Positions 17,631-26,246 of a stretch of DNA of 64,000 bases are shown here, piece by piece. The DNA lies in contig CAVRNQ010000005.1 in NCBI GenBank assembly GCA_963722555.1, forward strand, positions 372,001-436,000, read 5' to 3'. The stretch's first letter is position 1. Each line of letters starts with the position of its first letter. A program made the position numbers and the translations under genes. The DNA is from Bog-366 sp963722555 (GTDB lineage Bacteria; Acidobacteriota; Terriglobia; UBA7540). The notes under the pieces are model-generated. The model did no database searches. It saw only the letters and a program-made list of their open reading frames with translations, and was not told where the DNA came from.

Positions 17631-19166
17631 TCACTGCGCCGAGACTGTTCCTCCCGTGGCCGGCGACCGCGGCGCTCGGCCGAATTCCGAATGATGGCGG
17701 CTGTAGGCGATGTAGATGGTCAAGCCGATGACCAACCACACGAGGAATCGCACCCAGGTTTCCACGGGCAGGCTGGCCATCAGGATCATGCAGGATACAA
17801 TCGCCAGAATGGGGACAACAGGCACCCAGGGCGTGCGGAACGAGCGTCGGCGTTCGGGTTGCGTCCGGCGCAGCACGAGCACGCCCAACGCGACCAGCAC
17901 GAATGCGAACAGCGTTCCAATGTTGGAAAGATCAGCCAGCGTGCCGATATCAAAGACGCCGGCCGGAATGGCCACGAAGAATCCTGCTACCCAGGTGCTC
18001 ACGTGAGGCGTGCGAAAACGCAGGTGCACCTTCGAAAAGACCCGCGGCAACAGGCCGTCGCGCGACATGGCGAACCACACGCGGGCCTGCCCCAATTGAA
18101 AGACCAGCATGGAGCTGATCATCCCCGTCAGCGCGCCGATCGAGACCCACTTCATGACGTTCGGCAGGCCGAGCGCCACCAGCGCGTTGGCTACGGGAGC
18201 TGCGTTGCGCAGCGTCTGCCAGTGTTGAACTCCGGTCAGGACCAGGGCCACGGTTACGTACAGTGTGGCGCAGATCACCAGGGAAGTAATAATCCCGAAG
18301 GGAACGTCTTTTTGCGGATTCTTGCATTCCTCAGCGGCGGTCGAAACAGAATCAAACCCGATGTACGTGAAGAAGACAATCGCTCCGCCGGTCAGCACCC
18401 CCTGCCACCCGTTCGGCATGAAGGGCTTCCAGTTTGCAGTGTGGATGAAACGTGAAGCGGCAAAAATGAAGATCAGGATCGCTGTGATTTTCACGCATAC
18501 CATCACGTTGTTGGCGCCCGCGCTCTCCCGAATGCCGATCACCAGGATGACGGTAAGGACCATCACAATGAGGAAGCCCGGAACGTTGAAGTAGGCGCCC
18601 GTGTATTTCCCACCCGCGAAGATCGGCTCCATCATCCGGCGCGGCAACTCTATCCCGAAGCCGCGCAGCAGGCTGTCAACGTAAGCGGAGAATCCCACCG
18701 CCACGGCCATGTTGCTGACCGCGTATTCCAGGATGAGGTCCCAGCCGATGATCCAGGCCACAATTTCGCCGAGCGTGGCATAGGTGTAAGTGTAAGCACT
18801 GCCCGCGATGGGAATCATCGAGGCAAGTTCCGCATAGCACAGTCCCGCCAGCGCACAAGCAATCGCGACCAGCAGAAACGACAACGCGATGCCCGGTCCC
18901 GCGCCCGGCCGTCCCGCGGTCCCGAGCGCCTTCGCGCCGTGCAGCACGGCATCGATGAGCGGCGCCTTCAGGATGGAATGCACTTCCAGGACCTCGCCCG
19001 CCGCGGCGGTGCCGGTCAGAATGAAGATTCCGGTGCCGATGATGGCGCCAATTCCCAGCGCGGTTAGCGACCACGGTCCCAGCGACTTGCGGAGTTGGTG
19101 CCCGGGGGATTGCGCGTCGGCAATGAGCTTGTCAATGCTCTTCTTCCGAAAAAGTTGGCTCGGCAA
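17631..19166 (-). CDS. APC-superfamily amino-acid permease (cationic amino-acid transporter type)
   Basis: The 511-residue protein has the N-terminal SLGPWSLTALGIGAIIGTGIFILTG-region signature of the CAT/YfnA group, where the Gly-rich unwound helix binds the amino-acid backbone. About 12-14 hydrophobic segments follow, including FFTYIGFDSVSTAAEE in the sixth. These carriers take up amino acids by proton symport or act as exchangers in the inner membrane. Substrate specificity is not evident. The soluble N-terminus (FRKKSIDKLIADAQ) is usual for the family. Confidence 0.92.
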   Translation of the reverse strand: MPSQLFRKKSIDKLIADAQSPGHQLRKSLGPWSLTALGIGAIIGTGIFILTGTAAAGEVLEVHSILKAPLIDAVLHGAKALGTAGRPGAGPGIALSFLLVAIACALAGLCYAELASMIPIAGSAYTYTYATLGEIVAWIIGWDLILEYAVSNMAVAVGFSAYVDSLLRGFGIELPRRMMEPIFAGGKYTGAYFNVPGFLIVMVLTVILVIGIRESAGANNVMVCVKITAILIFIFAASRFIHTANWKPFMPNGWQGVLTGGAIVFFTYIGFDSVSTAAEECKNPQKDVPFGIITSLVICATLYVTVALVLTGVQHWQTLRNAAPVANALVALGLPNVMKWVSIGALTGMISSMLVFQLGQARVWFAMSRDGLLPRVFSKVHLRFRTPHVSTWVAGFFVAIPAGVFDIGTLADLSNIGTLFAFVLVALGVLVLRRTQPERRRSFRTPWVPVVPILAIVSCMILMASLPVETWVRFLVWLVIGLTIYIAYSRHHSEFGRAPRSPATGGTVSAQ

Positions 19167-19304
19167 GGGACTCCTCTGTTTCGAGTGACCGGTGACACCC
19201 GGGCGAAAGGAACGGTTGAGTCACCGGAGAAGACACTTCTTCTTCATCGTGCCAACTTCCGGCAACTCCATAACGCCGCCTGTGCGTCACTTGTCACCGC
19301 ATTT

Positions 19305-19463
19305 CTACTTCCGCCGCGGGGGTGCGCCCGGTCCCCGCTTCTTAACCTTGGGCTTGCGAGAGCCGCGGGGCTCCGTCCGCTTCGGTTGGGGCGGCCGCTT
19401 CTTACGCGCCGCGCGCTTCAGTTTCTTTCGTTCTTCCCTGTCTTTGATGTTTTTTGTATTCAT
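19305..19463 (-). CDS. Small, very basic protein (52 residues)
   Basis: From ATG 19463 the minus strand encodes 52 residues beginning MNTKNIKDREERKKLKRAAR and ending in Lys/Arg/Pro-rich sequence (KVKKRGPGAPPRRK). It starts 27 bp downstream of the pcrA stop in the same direction and is probably cotranscribed. There is no strong ribosome-binding site. Composition suggests nucleic-acid binding, but no family is recognised. Confidence 0.5.
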   Translation of the reverse strand: MNTKNIKDREERKKLKRAARKKRPPQPKRTEPRGSRKPKVKKRGPGAPPRRK

Positions 19464-19489
19464 AAATACAGTTTCCAGTAGAGTTGGAT

Positions 19490-21745
19490 TCAGAGCTTTT
19501 CCAGCGCCGCGTAGCGTTCCAAGAGTTTCTTCGCGCCGTAGCCGGGAAAGCTGATGGTCAGTTTGGTGTCTTCACCGTCTTCCTCGCAGCCCAGGACCGT
19601 GCCAATCCCGTACTTCGCATGGCGCACTTTGCTGCCGAGTTTCCAACGGCGGGACGGCTGCGGGCTTGCACTCCCGCCGAATCTCACTTGACTGCCCGTG
19701 CCGCGCCCCCGCTCCCGCAGGAACCGCTCCGCGCCGGCGACTGAGTTTACGGCATTTTCCCAAGTCGTGCGAGCTTTTGCTGCGAAGGGATTCCCGCCCA
19801 AGAGTTCCAGGAGTTCGTGAGGCACTTCATCCAGGAAGCGTGAGCGCCGGCTTGCCTCGTAGGAGTCCCTGCCGTAGGCGCGGCGTTGCTGCGCCCAGGA
19901 AAGGACCAGCCGATCGCGGGCCCGCGTCATGCCCACGTAGCAGAGCCGCCGCTCCTCTTCGATGCCCGCTTCCTCATCGAGGGTAAGCTTGTGCGGGAAC
20001 AAACCCTCTTCCAGGCCGACCAGAAACACTACATTGAATTCCAGTCCCTTGGCGCTGTGCAGCGTCATCAGCGAGACGCGCGCATCTTCGTCGTATTCAT
20101 CGGAGTCCGAGACCAGTGCGGCGTGGTCCAGGAACTCCGCCAGCGTGATGCCCCGCTCTTCGGCTTCGGCAGCGGCGTTCACGAGTTCCTGAAGATTCTC
20201 GATCCGGTCCTGTGATTCCGGCAGGTTCGCCAGCTTCAAGATTTCCACGTACCGGGTCCGGTCAAGAATGCTCTTGAAGAATTCGCCCATCAGCAGCCGC
20301 TCGCGGTCGGCGATCAGGTCCCTCAGGAGTGCGTGGAAACTCTCCAGCGCTTTGAGGGCCCGGGCGGGCAGTTGCCGCTGGGCGAGTTCCTGCTCGAGCG
20401 CCTCCCACAGGGTGAGCTTCTGGCTGCGGGCGGTCGCCGCGAGCGCACTGACTGTGGTGTCGCCGATGCCTCGCGCCGGAGTATTGACGACCCGCAGGAA
20501 GGCCGCCGCATCCCGCGGATTGCTCGCCAGGCGCGCGTAGGCAAGCACGTCGCGGATTTCCGCCCGCGCGTAAAAGCTGAATCCGCCCACCAGCCGGTAG
20601 TCGATGCCATTGCTGCGCAGGGCTTCTTCCAGCGCGCGGGATTGCGCGTTGGTGCGGTAAAGAACGGCCGCGCTCCGGTCGGCATCCTGTTTGAGGGCGA
20701 GGGTGATTTCGCCGGCCACGAACAACGCTTCCTGCTCGCTGTCCCGGGCTTCATAAAGACCGATGCGGTCGCCACCGGAGCGGTCGGTCCACAGGGTCTT
20801 TCCCTTGCGCGCCAGGTTGCGGCTGACCACGGCCGTTGCGGCGTCGAGAATCTTCTGCGTGGAACGATAGTTCTGCTCCAAGCGAAAAACCCTGGCCTGA
20901 GGGTAATCCCTCTCGAAGCTCAGAATGTTCTGGATATCCGCCCCGCGCCAGCGATAAATCGACTGGTCCTCGTCGCCCACCACACACAAGTTCTGATGGA
21001 GCAGCGTGAGCTGCCGGATTAGTTGGTATTGAGTGCGGTTGGTATCCTGATATTCATCCACCAGGACATAGGTGAAACGCCGGTTGTATGCCTCCGAGAC
21101 TTCCGGAGCCTGGTAGAAGAGTTCCACGGTTTTCAGCAGCAGATCGTCGAAGTCCAAGGCGTTGGCCTGCCGCAGCTTGCGCTCGTAGCGGTCGAAGAGG
21201 GTGGCGACTTTTTCGAGCGCGCCGTCCGGCGCCTGCCGGTACATCTCTTCGGGCGCGAGTCCGCGATTCTTGGCGTAGCTGACTTTCGAAAGCACGCTGC
21301 GCGGCGAGGTGATCTGCTCCGCAAGGCCCAGTTCCTGGATGCAGGTTTTCATCAAACGCTGCTGGTCATCCTCGTCGTAAATGGAAAAATCACGGCTGTA
21401 ACCCAGGTGCTCGATGTGCCGTCGCAGCACGCTGACGCAGAACGAATGGAATGTGGAAACATGCGGAGCGCCGGGGCGCAACTCTACGCGGCCTCCCAGC
21501 AGCTTGGCCACACGGTCCTTCATTTGGCCCGCGGCCTTGTTCGTAAAGGTGACAGCCAGTATGCATTCGGGGGGCACCCCCTTGGCTTCCATCAGGTAGG
21601 CAATGCGGTAAGTGATGACCCGCGTCTTGCCGCTTCCGGCTCCCGCCAAGATGAGGAGCGGCCCCTCGGTTTGGTCCACGGCGGCGCGCTGTTGAGTATT
21701 TAGTTGGTCGAGCAGATTCGACATGCGGGTCTGTAGGGAGGACAT
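19490..21745 (-). CDS. pcrA: ATP-dependent DNA helicase UvrD/PcrA
   Basis: The 751-residue frame (ATG 21745; ATG 21724, giving MSNLLDQLNTQQ, is an equally good start because neither has an ideal ribosome-binding site) holds all SF1A motifs. These are LAGAGSGKTRVITYR, AVTFTNKAAGQMKDRV, DEYQDTNRTQYQ, VGDEDQSIYRWRGADI, LMTLHSAKGLEFNVVF and CYVGMTRARDRLVLS. The C-terminus carries the Tudor-like PcrA domain (VRHAKYGIGTVLGCE) that contacts RNA polymerase in B. subtilis. It acts in nucleotide-excision repair, replication-fork maintenance and transcription-conflict resolution. It diverges from the AIR-synthase-like gene. Confidence 0.95.
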   Translation of the reverse strand: MSSLQTRMSNLLDQLNTQQRAAVDQTEGPLLILAGAGSGKTRVITYRIAYLMEAKGVPPECILAVTFTNKAAGQMKDRVAKLLGGRVELRPGAPHVSTFHSFCVSVLRRHIEHLGYSRDFSIYDEDDQQRLMKTCIQELGLAEQITSPRSVLSKVSYAKNRGLAPEEMYRQAPDGALEKVATLFDRYERKLRQANALDFDDLLLKTVELFYQAPEVSEAYNRRFTYVLVDEYQDTNRTQYQLIRQLTLLHQNLCVVGDEDQSIYRWRGADIQNILSFERDYPQARVFRLEQNYRSTQKILDAATAVVSRNLARKGKTLWTDRSGGDRIGLYEARDSEQEALFVAGEITLALKQDADRSAAVLYRTNAQSRALEEALRSNGIDYRLVGGFSFYARAEIRDVLAYARLASNPRDAAAFLRVVNTPARGIGDTTVSALAATARSQKLTLWEALEQELAQRQLPARALKALESFHALLRDLIADRERLLMGEFFKSILDRTRYVEILKLANLPESQDRIENLQELVNAAAEAEERGITLAEFLDHAALVSDSDEYDEDARVSLMTLHSAKGLEFNVVFLVGLEEGLFPHKLTLDEEAGIEEERRLCYVGMTRARDRLVLSWAQQRRAYGRDSYEASRRSRFLDEVPHELLELLGGNPFAAKARTTWENAVNSVAGAERFLRERGRGTGSQVRFGGSASPQPSRRWKLGSKVRHAKYGIGTVLGCEEDGEDTKLTISFPGYGAKKLLERYAALEKL

Positions 21746-21961
21746 CTCTCCTGCGGGCGAAATTATTGTTGAACCCGGGAATTCATTGTACACGATGCAG
21801 GAACTCGCCAACAAACGTTCGGTAACTGCCGTTGGGGCAATTCCCGGCCACGGGTGAGACGCCCGTGCCGCGGGCTCGCTCTGTGTCGGGTTGCCACGCC
21901 CGGTCGCGTTCGGGGCGGAATAGTGGCCAGACACGCTCGCAAGAGCTATACTCGCGGGGCG

Positions 21962-22984
21962 ATGCGCACCCGCTCCATCTTGCCGGTGGGCAAGCTGCCG
22001 GCAGCCGCACTCCAGGCCCTCCTCCGCACGTGCCGTCCGCCTGCCTCCTCCCGCGTGGTGATCGGCCCGCGTTACGGGGAAGATGCTGCGGTGATTGACT
22101 TCGGGGAGAAGTACCTCGTCGTCAAGACCGACCCCATCACCTTCTCCGCAGAGCGGATCGGGTGGTACGCGGTGAATATCAACGCCAACGATATCGCGAC
22201 GCTCGGGGCGCGTCCTCGCTGGTATTTGGCCACCGTGCTCCTCCCGGAAGGCCGCGCTACGCGGGCGCTGGCCCGCGGCATCTTCCAAGACACGCTCCGC
22301 GCTTGCCGGGCGCTCGGCATTACGTTATGCGGCGGCCACACTGAAATCACCACGGGCCTGGCGCGGGCCATCGTGGTGGGCCAGATGCTGGGAGAAGTGG
22401 ATAAGTCGAAACTGATTCGAAAAGACAGCCAGCGGCCTCGAGACCTCGTGATCCTGACGCGGGGGGTGGCAATTGAAGGCACCGCCCTTCTCGCGCGGGC
22501 CAGAGGCGAGGAATTGGCTAAGAAAGTTGGCCGCGCCATGGTCAGCAGGGCGAAGCGCTGGCTCTATGACCCGGGCATCAGTGTGCTTCGCGACGCGGCC
22601 CTCGCGATACGCTCGGGCGAAATCCACGCTCTGCACGACCCAACCGAAGGAGGGCTGCTTGCGGGCCTGGACGAGATCGCCCGGGCTGGCCGCGTGGGGT
22701 TGCGTGTCTGGAAGGAAAGAATTCCGGTTCTGGCTGAAACCCGCGCCCTCAGCCGCGTGTTGCGATTCGATCCATTGGCTCTCATCGCCTCAGGCGCCCT
22801 GCTGATTGTCGCAAGCCCCAAGTCCGTTCCGTATCTTCTGCGGGCCTTTGCGCGACGCGGCGTTCCCGCGGCGGTGATTGCGGAGGTTCGCCCCCAGACG
22901 GAAGGTATCATGCTGCTCGAGAACGGCCAAGCGAAGCCTATCCGTGTTCCCCAACGGGATGAAATCGCGCGTCTACTGGATTGA
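21962..22984 (+). CDS. AIR synthase-related / HypE-like protein
   Basis: The 340-residue protein starts at ATG 21962. N-terminal AIRS features are RYGEDAAVIDFG, TDPITFSAERIGWYAVNINANDIATLGA and, further on, GGHTEITTGL; the C-terminal domain has LHDPTEGGLLAGLDEIA. These are the ATP-binding and fold-defining segments of the PurM/HypE superfamily. The C-terminal Cys that HypE uses for the cyano ligand is absent (the protein ends EIARLLD) and no hydrogenase genes are nearby. A function other than hydrogenase maturation is therefore likely. The open frame extends upstream to 21854 but without family similarity. Confidence 0.82.
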   Translation: MRTRSILPVGKLPAAALQALLRTCRPPASSRVVIGPRYGEDAAVIDFGEKYLVVKTDPITFSAERIGWYAVNINANDIATLGARPRWYLATVLLPEGRATRALARGIFQDTLRACRALGITLCGGHTEITTGLARAIVVGQMLGEVDKSKLIRKDSQRPRDLVILTRGVAIEGTALLARARGEELAKKVGRAMVSRAKRWLYDPGISVLRDAALAIRSGEIHALHDPTEGGLLAGLDEIARAGRVGLRVWKERIPVLAETRALSRVLRFDPLALIASGALLIVASPKSVPYLLRAFARRGVPAAVIAEVRPQTEGIMLLENGQAKPIRVPQRDEIARLLD

Positions 22985-23420
22985 GGAGAGAATCATCAAC
23001 CCAGCGCCGCAGGCGCGGCATCTGTCAGCCCGCGGTGCGGACCGTAGGAATGTAGAACCCCCCAACAACCTCAAGCCCCGTCTGGGGCGACAGCCACCCC
23101 GAAAGGCCATTTCTCGCCCTATCCTGACAAACCGCGCTAGGGGGCTTGGAGGCTCTATTTTCAAGGCCTCTGAGTGGTTTGCACTCAGCCGGATTCGTGG
23201 TATATTAGGTGAGTGAAACGAGTCATTTCCGGTAAGTCACGGCGCCTTCTGGGGACTGTCTCAGCACCAAGAAAATGGGGAAAAAACGGTGACAGCTAAC
23301 GAAGTTTGAGGCGCCACCATACTGACGCCAATCCTCTCAAACACATGGAAGGCGTTAGTCTCGGACCAATCTTGCTCCTACCGGATGGGGTTGACAGGTT
23401 GTTTCCCCTCTGAAACCGCC
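22985..23420 (+). other. Upstream region of dnaA
   Basis: 436 bp without a gene. The first part has GC-rich palindromes (GCGCCGCAGGCGCGG, AGCCCCGTCTGGGGCGACAG) of the type scattered in such genomes. Then comes a promoter candidate (23179-23206) and a run of A residues at about 23271-23287. No convincing DnaA box was found here; the origin signals lie behind dnaA instead. Confidence 0.5.
23179..23206 (+). promoter_or_regulatory. Probable dnaA promoter
   Basis: TTGCAC (23179-23184), 16-bp spacer, TATATT (23201-23206). The predicted transcript would have a leader of about 205 nt before the dnaA ATG at 23421. Confidence 0.5.
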
Positions 23421-24743
23421 ATGAATGCTTGGCAGGAAATCTTAGGCTATTTGAAAGCCAAGGTGAATACCCAGAGTTACCAGACTTGGCTTCGTCCCAC
23501 CCGTCTTAGTCACGCTGACCAGGGGTCTCTGGTGGTGCGTGTTCCCAACCGAGAATTTCAGGACTGGATTCACGAGCACTATGGGGGACTTATTAGCGAA
23601 GCGGTTGAGCACCTCCACTTGGGCATCCAGAAGGTGCGCTACGTCGTGGAGGAAAGCCTGGAGAAAAAGTCCCTCGATAGCGGGGATGCCAAAGCCTTGC
23701 AAACGAAGCTGGATTTTGAATCGGTAGACCACCAACTGAATCCCCGCTATACCTTTGATACCTTCGTGGTTGGAAACTGCAACCAGTTCGCGCATGCGGC
23801 AGCCCAAGCCGTGGCGGAAACACCGGCTAAGGCTTACAACCCTTTATTTCTCTATGGCGGCGTGGGGCTTGGAAAGACGCACCTGATGCAGGCCGTCGGC
23901 CACACGATCAAGGGTAAATGGAAAGAAATGCGGCTGGCTTACGTCTCCTCTGAGAGTTTTACCAACGAAGTGATCAACTCCCTGCGCTACGACCGCATGG
24001 TCTCATTCCGTGACAAGTACCGAAATGTGGACGTGCTGCTCATGGATGATATCGAGTTCATCGCCGGCAAGGAGCGAACCCAGGAGGAGTTCTTTCACAC
24101 TTTCAACACCTTGTATGAAGCGCAGAAGCAGGTCGTCATATCAAGTGATTGCCCACCCAAAGAGATCCCCGGCCTGGAAGAGCGGCTTCGCTCGCGTTTC
24201 GCCTGGGGCCTGACAGCGGACTTGCAGGCTCCCGACCTCGAGACGAAGCGTGCTATCCTGGCAAAAAAAAGTGAAAGCCAAGGAGCGCTTCTGGCTGACG
24301 ATGTCAGTGACTTTATCGCTCGGAAGATCAAGTCGAGCGTCCGCGACCTCGAAGGGGCCTTAACGCGCCTGCTTGCTTACTCTTCTCTGACCGGGGCTGC
24401 TGTCTCCCTCCCCATGGCGCAACAGGTACTCAAAAACTTGGTTGACCTTGAGGATCGGCGCGTTTCCATCGAGAATATCCAGAGAGCAGTAGGTAGGGAA
24501 TTTGGGCTCAGCTTGCCGCAACTGAAGGCGAAGGATAACAGCCGAGGGGTTGCTTACCCCCGTCAGATTGCGATGTTCCTTGCCAAGGAACTCACTACCG
24601 CGTCGCTACCACAGATCGGGAGGGAGTTTGGTGGAAAGCACCACACGACAGTTCTGCACTCGATCAACAAAATTACAGGGATGCGCGAGAATGACCGTGA
24701 TTTAAACAGGCTTCTCAACAAGCTACGTGATAGCCTGAGTTGA
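23421..24743 (+). CDS. dnaA: Chromosomal replication initiator protein DnaA
   Basis: The 440-residue protein starts MNAWQEILGYLKAKVN, the usual domain I opening; the upstream in-frame ATG at 23385 lies before the conserved region. Domain I covers about 1-85 and a short linker follows. Domain III is the AAA+ core with GGVGLGKTHLMQAVG (Walker A near 145), LLMDDIEF (Walker B) and RLRSRFAWGL (arginine finger region). Domain IV ends in the DNA-recognition signature FGGKHHTTVLHSI near residue 405. DnaA binds DnaA boxes and unwinds the origin, here apparently the downstream intergenic region. Confidence 0.97.
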   Translation: MNAWQEILGYLKAKVNTQSYQTWLRPTRLSHADQGSLVVRVPNREFQDWIHEHYGGLISEAVEHLHLGIQKVRYVVEESLEKKSLDSGDAKALQTKLDFESVDHQLNPRYTFDTFVVGNCNQFAHAAAQAVAETPAKAYNPLFLYGGVGLGKTHLMQAVGHTIKGKWKEMRLAYVSSESFTNEVINSLRYDRMVSFRDKYRNVDVLLMDDIEFIAGKERTQEEFFHTFNTLYEAQKQVVISSDCPPKEIPGLEERLRSRFAWGLTADLQAPDLETKRAILAKKSESQGALLADDVSDFIARKIKSSVRDLEGALTRLLAYSSLTGAAVSLPMAQQVLKNLVDLEDRRVSIENIQRAVGREFGLSLPQLKAKDNSRGVAYPRQIAMFLAKELTTASLPQIGREFGGKHHTTVLHSINKITGMRENDRDLNRLLNKLRDSLS

Positions 24744-24948
24744 AGTTAGGGTGTTATACAAGACTCACTTAAGTCGGGAATCTGTGGATTTTAATGAGGA
24801 GGTTGGAACTTCACGGAAATGCTCAGGTTCCCGCCAGCGGTCCACACAGCGATTACACCTAAGTGATGATGGAACGAGGGTTTTATAGGTTTTCCACAAA
24901 TACACAGCACTACTACTACTACAAACTTCTTCTTGAGGGATAATCCTT
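24744..24948 (+). other. Putative origin of replication (oriC) between dnaA and dnaN
   Basis: The 205-bp spacer is AT-richer than its surroundings. It has an exact TTWTNCACA-type DnaA box TTTTCCACA (24890-24898), weaker candidates AAATACACA (24898-24906) and TGTGGATTT (24783-24791, reverse), and then a row of CTA triplets. Box followed by triplets is the basal unwinding layout described for bacterial origins. Confidence 0.7.
24890..24922 (+). promoter_or_regulatory. DnaA box plus DnaA-trio array
   Basis: TTTTCCACA is followed after an AATACACAGCA-like stretch by four perfect CTA triplets (24910-24921), the complement of 3'-GAT trios. In B. subtilis such trios next to a DnaA box direct DnaA filament loading onto single strands. 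The top-strand orientation is the same as in that model. Confidence 0.6.
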
Positions 24949-26064
24949 ATGGAATTCTCTACTAGTAAAGCTGAGCTCCTCAAGGAACTGACCTTAGCAC
25001 AGGGTGTCGTGGAGAGAAAGACCACCATCCCTATTCTTTCCAACCTACTTTTGGATGTGGAGGAATCAACCCTTCGCATCAGTGCCACAGATCTTGACCT
25101 GGGCATTCGCTGTGGATGCCCGGCCAAGGTGAAGAATACAGGGTCGGGGACAGTCCCCGCCAAGCGATTATTTGAAATTGTGCGCTCGCTGCCTGACGCG
25201 GAGGTCCACTTCAAACTCCTCGATAACCACTGGCTGCAAGTAACGTGTGAGCGTTCCACCTTCAAACTTGTGGGCATGGCGAGAGATAACTTCCCTGTGT
25301 TGCCGGTCATTCCTACGCCGCTTGCGGCACTGCCGGCGAGTGTTTGCAGCACCATGATTCAAAAGACTATCTTCGCGATCTCCAACGAAGAATCACGCTA
25401 TACCCTCAATGGCGCACTACTGATCCTAAAGCCGGAGGGGGTCAATATGGTGGCGACGGATGGGCACCGCTTGGCGTTGGTCGAGCGTGACGTTCAGGTA
25501 CAGGGATTGAAAAGTGAGTTACGCCTCCTACTGCCAAAGAAGGCGATGGGCGAACTCCTCCACTTGCTGTCAGAGGTTGAGGACGACACACCGGTAGAAC
25601 TCGCGAAGGATGAGAGCCACCTCTTTTTCCAGATTGGGAGCCGCGTCTTAATCTCACGTATGCTGACGGGGCAATTCCCCAACTATGAAGCTGTTCTCCC
25701 CCGAGAGAACACGCGCATCGTGGAATTGGACAAGGAGCAGACGGGAGCAGCCATCCGGCGCGTCGCGCTGCTTGCTGACGAACGCTCACACGCCATCCGC
25801 ATACAGGTAGAGAAAGACCGTATCGAGATATCTTCTTCCAGTGGCGAGTACGGGGAAGCGCATGAGGTCCTGGATGCTACCTACGACAAGGAAGCAATGC
25901 AGATCGGGTTTAACTACCAATACCTACTCGATTTTATGAGTGTGGTTGGGGATAGCAGCAAGATCCGCCTCGAGTTGAAAGACGAGCAGAGCGCGGGGCA
26001 ATTGCAACCAGCCGAGCAGGGTGCTTACCGATACCGCTATGTCATCATGCCCATGCGCATTTGA
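24949..26064 (+). CDS. dnaN: DNA polymerase III beta subunit (sliding clamp)
   Basis: The 371-residue product begins MEFSTSKAELLKELTLAQGV and has the three repeated clamp domains: VVERKTTIPILSNLLLDVEE in the first, MVATDGHRLALVE closing the second, and YRYRYVIMPMRI at the C-terminus. The usual length is about 365-375 residues. GAGGGA lies 9 nt upstream of the ATG. It tethers polymerase III to DNA. It follows oriC in the classical dnaA-oriC-dnaN order and is closed by a strong terminator. Confidence 0.96.
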   Translation: MEFSTSKAELLKELTLAQGVVERKTTIPILSNLLLDVEESTLRISATDLDLGIRCGCPAKVKNTGSGTVPAKRLFEIVRSLPDAEVHFKLLDNHWLQVTCERSTFKLVGMARDNFPVLPVIPTPLAALPASVCSTMIQKTIFAISNEESRYTLNGALLILKPEGVNMVATDGHRLALVERDVQVQGLKSELRLLLPKKAMGELLHLLSEVEDDTPVELAKDESHLFFQIGSRVLISRMLTGQFPNYEAVLPRENTRIVELDKEQTGAAIRRVALLADERSHAIRIQVEKDRIEISSSSGEYGEAHEVLDATYDKEAMQIGFNYQYLLDFMSVVGDSSKIRLELKDEQSAGQLQPAEQGAYRYRYVIMPMRI

Positions 26065-26174
26065 GAGCATCAGTAGATCGGGCTTGGGCCTTTAAGGGGC
26101 CAGGGACGTTAGGCAAGAGGAAATCGTCATCCTAAAACTACCCTACAAGTTTCTTTTAGGTCGGATGGCACTCA

Positions 26175-26209
26175 GCTGGCAGGGAAGTTTCTTCTCTGCC
26201 GGCTTTTTT
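26175..26209 (+). terminator. dnaN terminator
   Basis: GCTGGCAGGGAAG (26175-26187), loop TTT, CTTCTCTGCCGGC (26191-26203) and six T residues. The 13-bp stem contains two G-T pairs. An additional small inverted repeat CCTAAAA/TTTTAGG lies just upstream (26131-26160). Confidence 0.8.
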
Positions 26210-26246
26210 GTGTAGCAATAAGTCATCCCGGAGGTCGTTCAGCCAC

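Noticed and set aside
26208..26246. Longer gyrB starting at the TTG at 26208
   Set aside because: That start lies in the T-run of the dnaN terminator and has no ribosome-binding site; GTG 26247 has GGAGG upstream.
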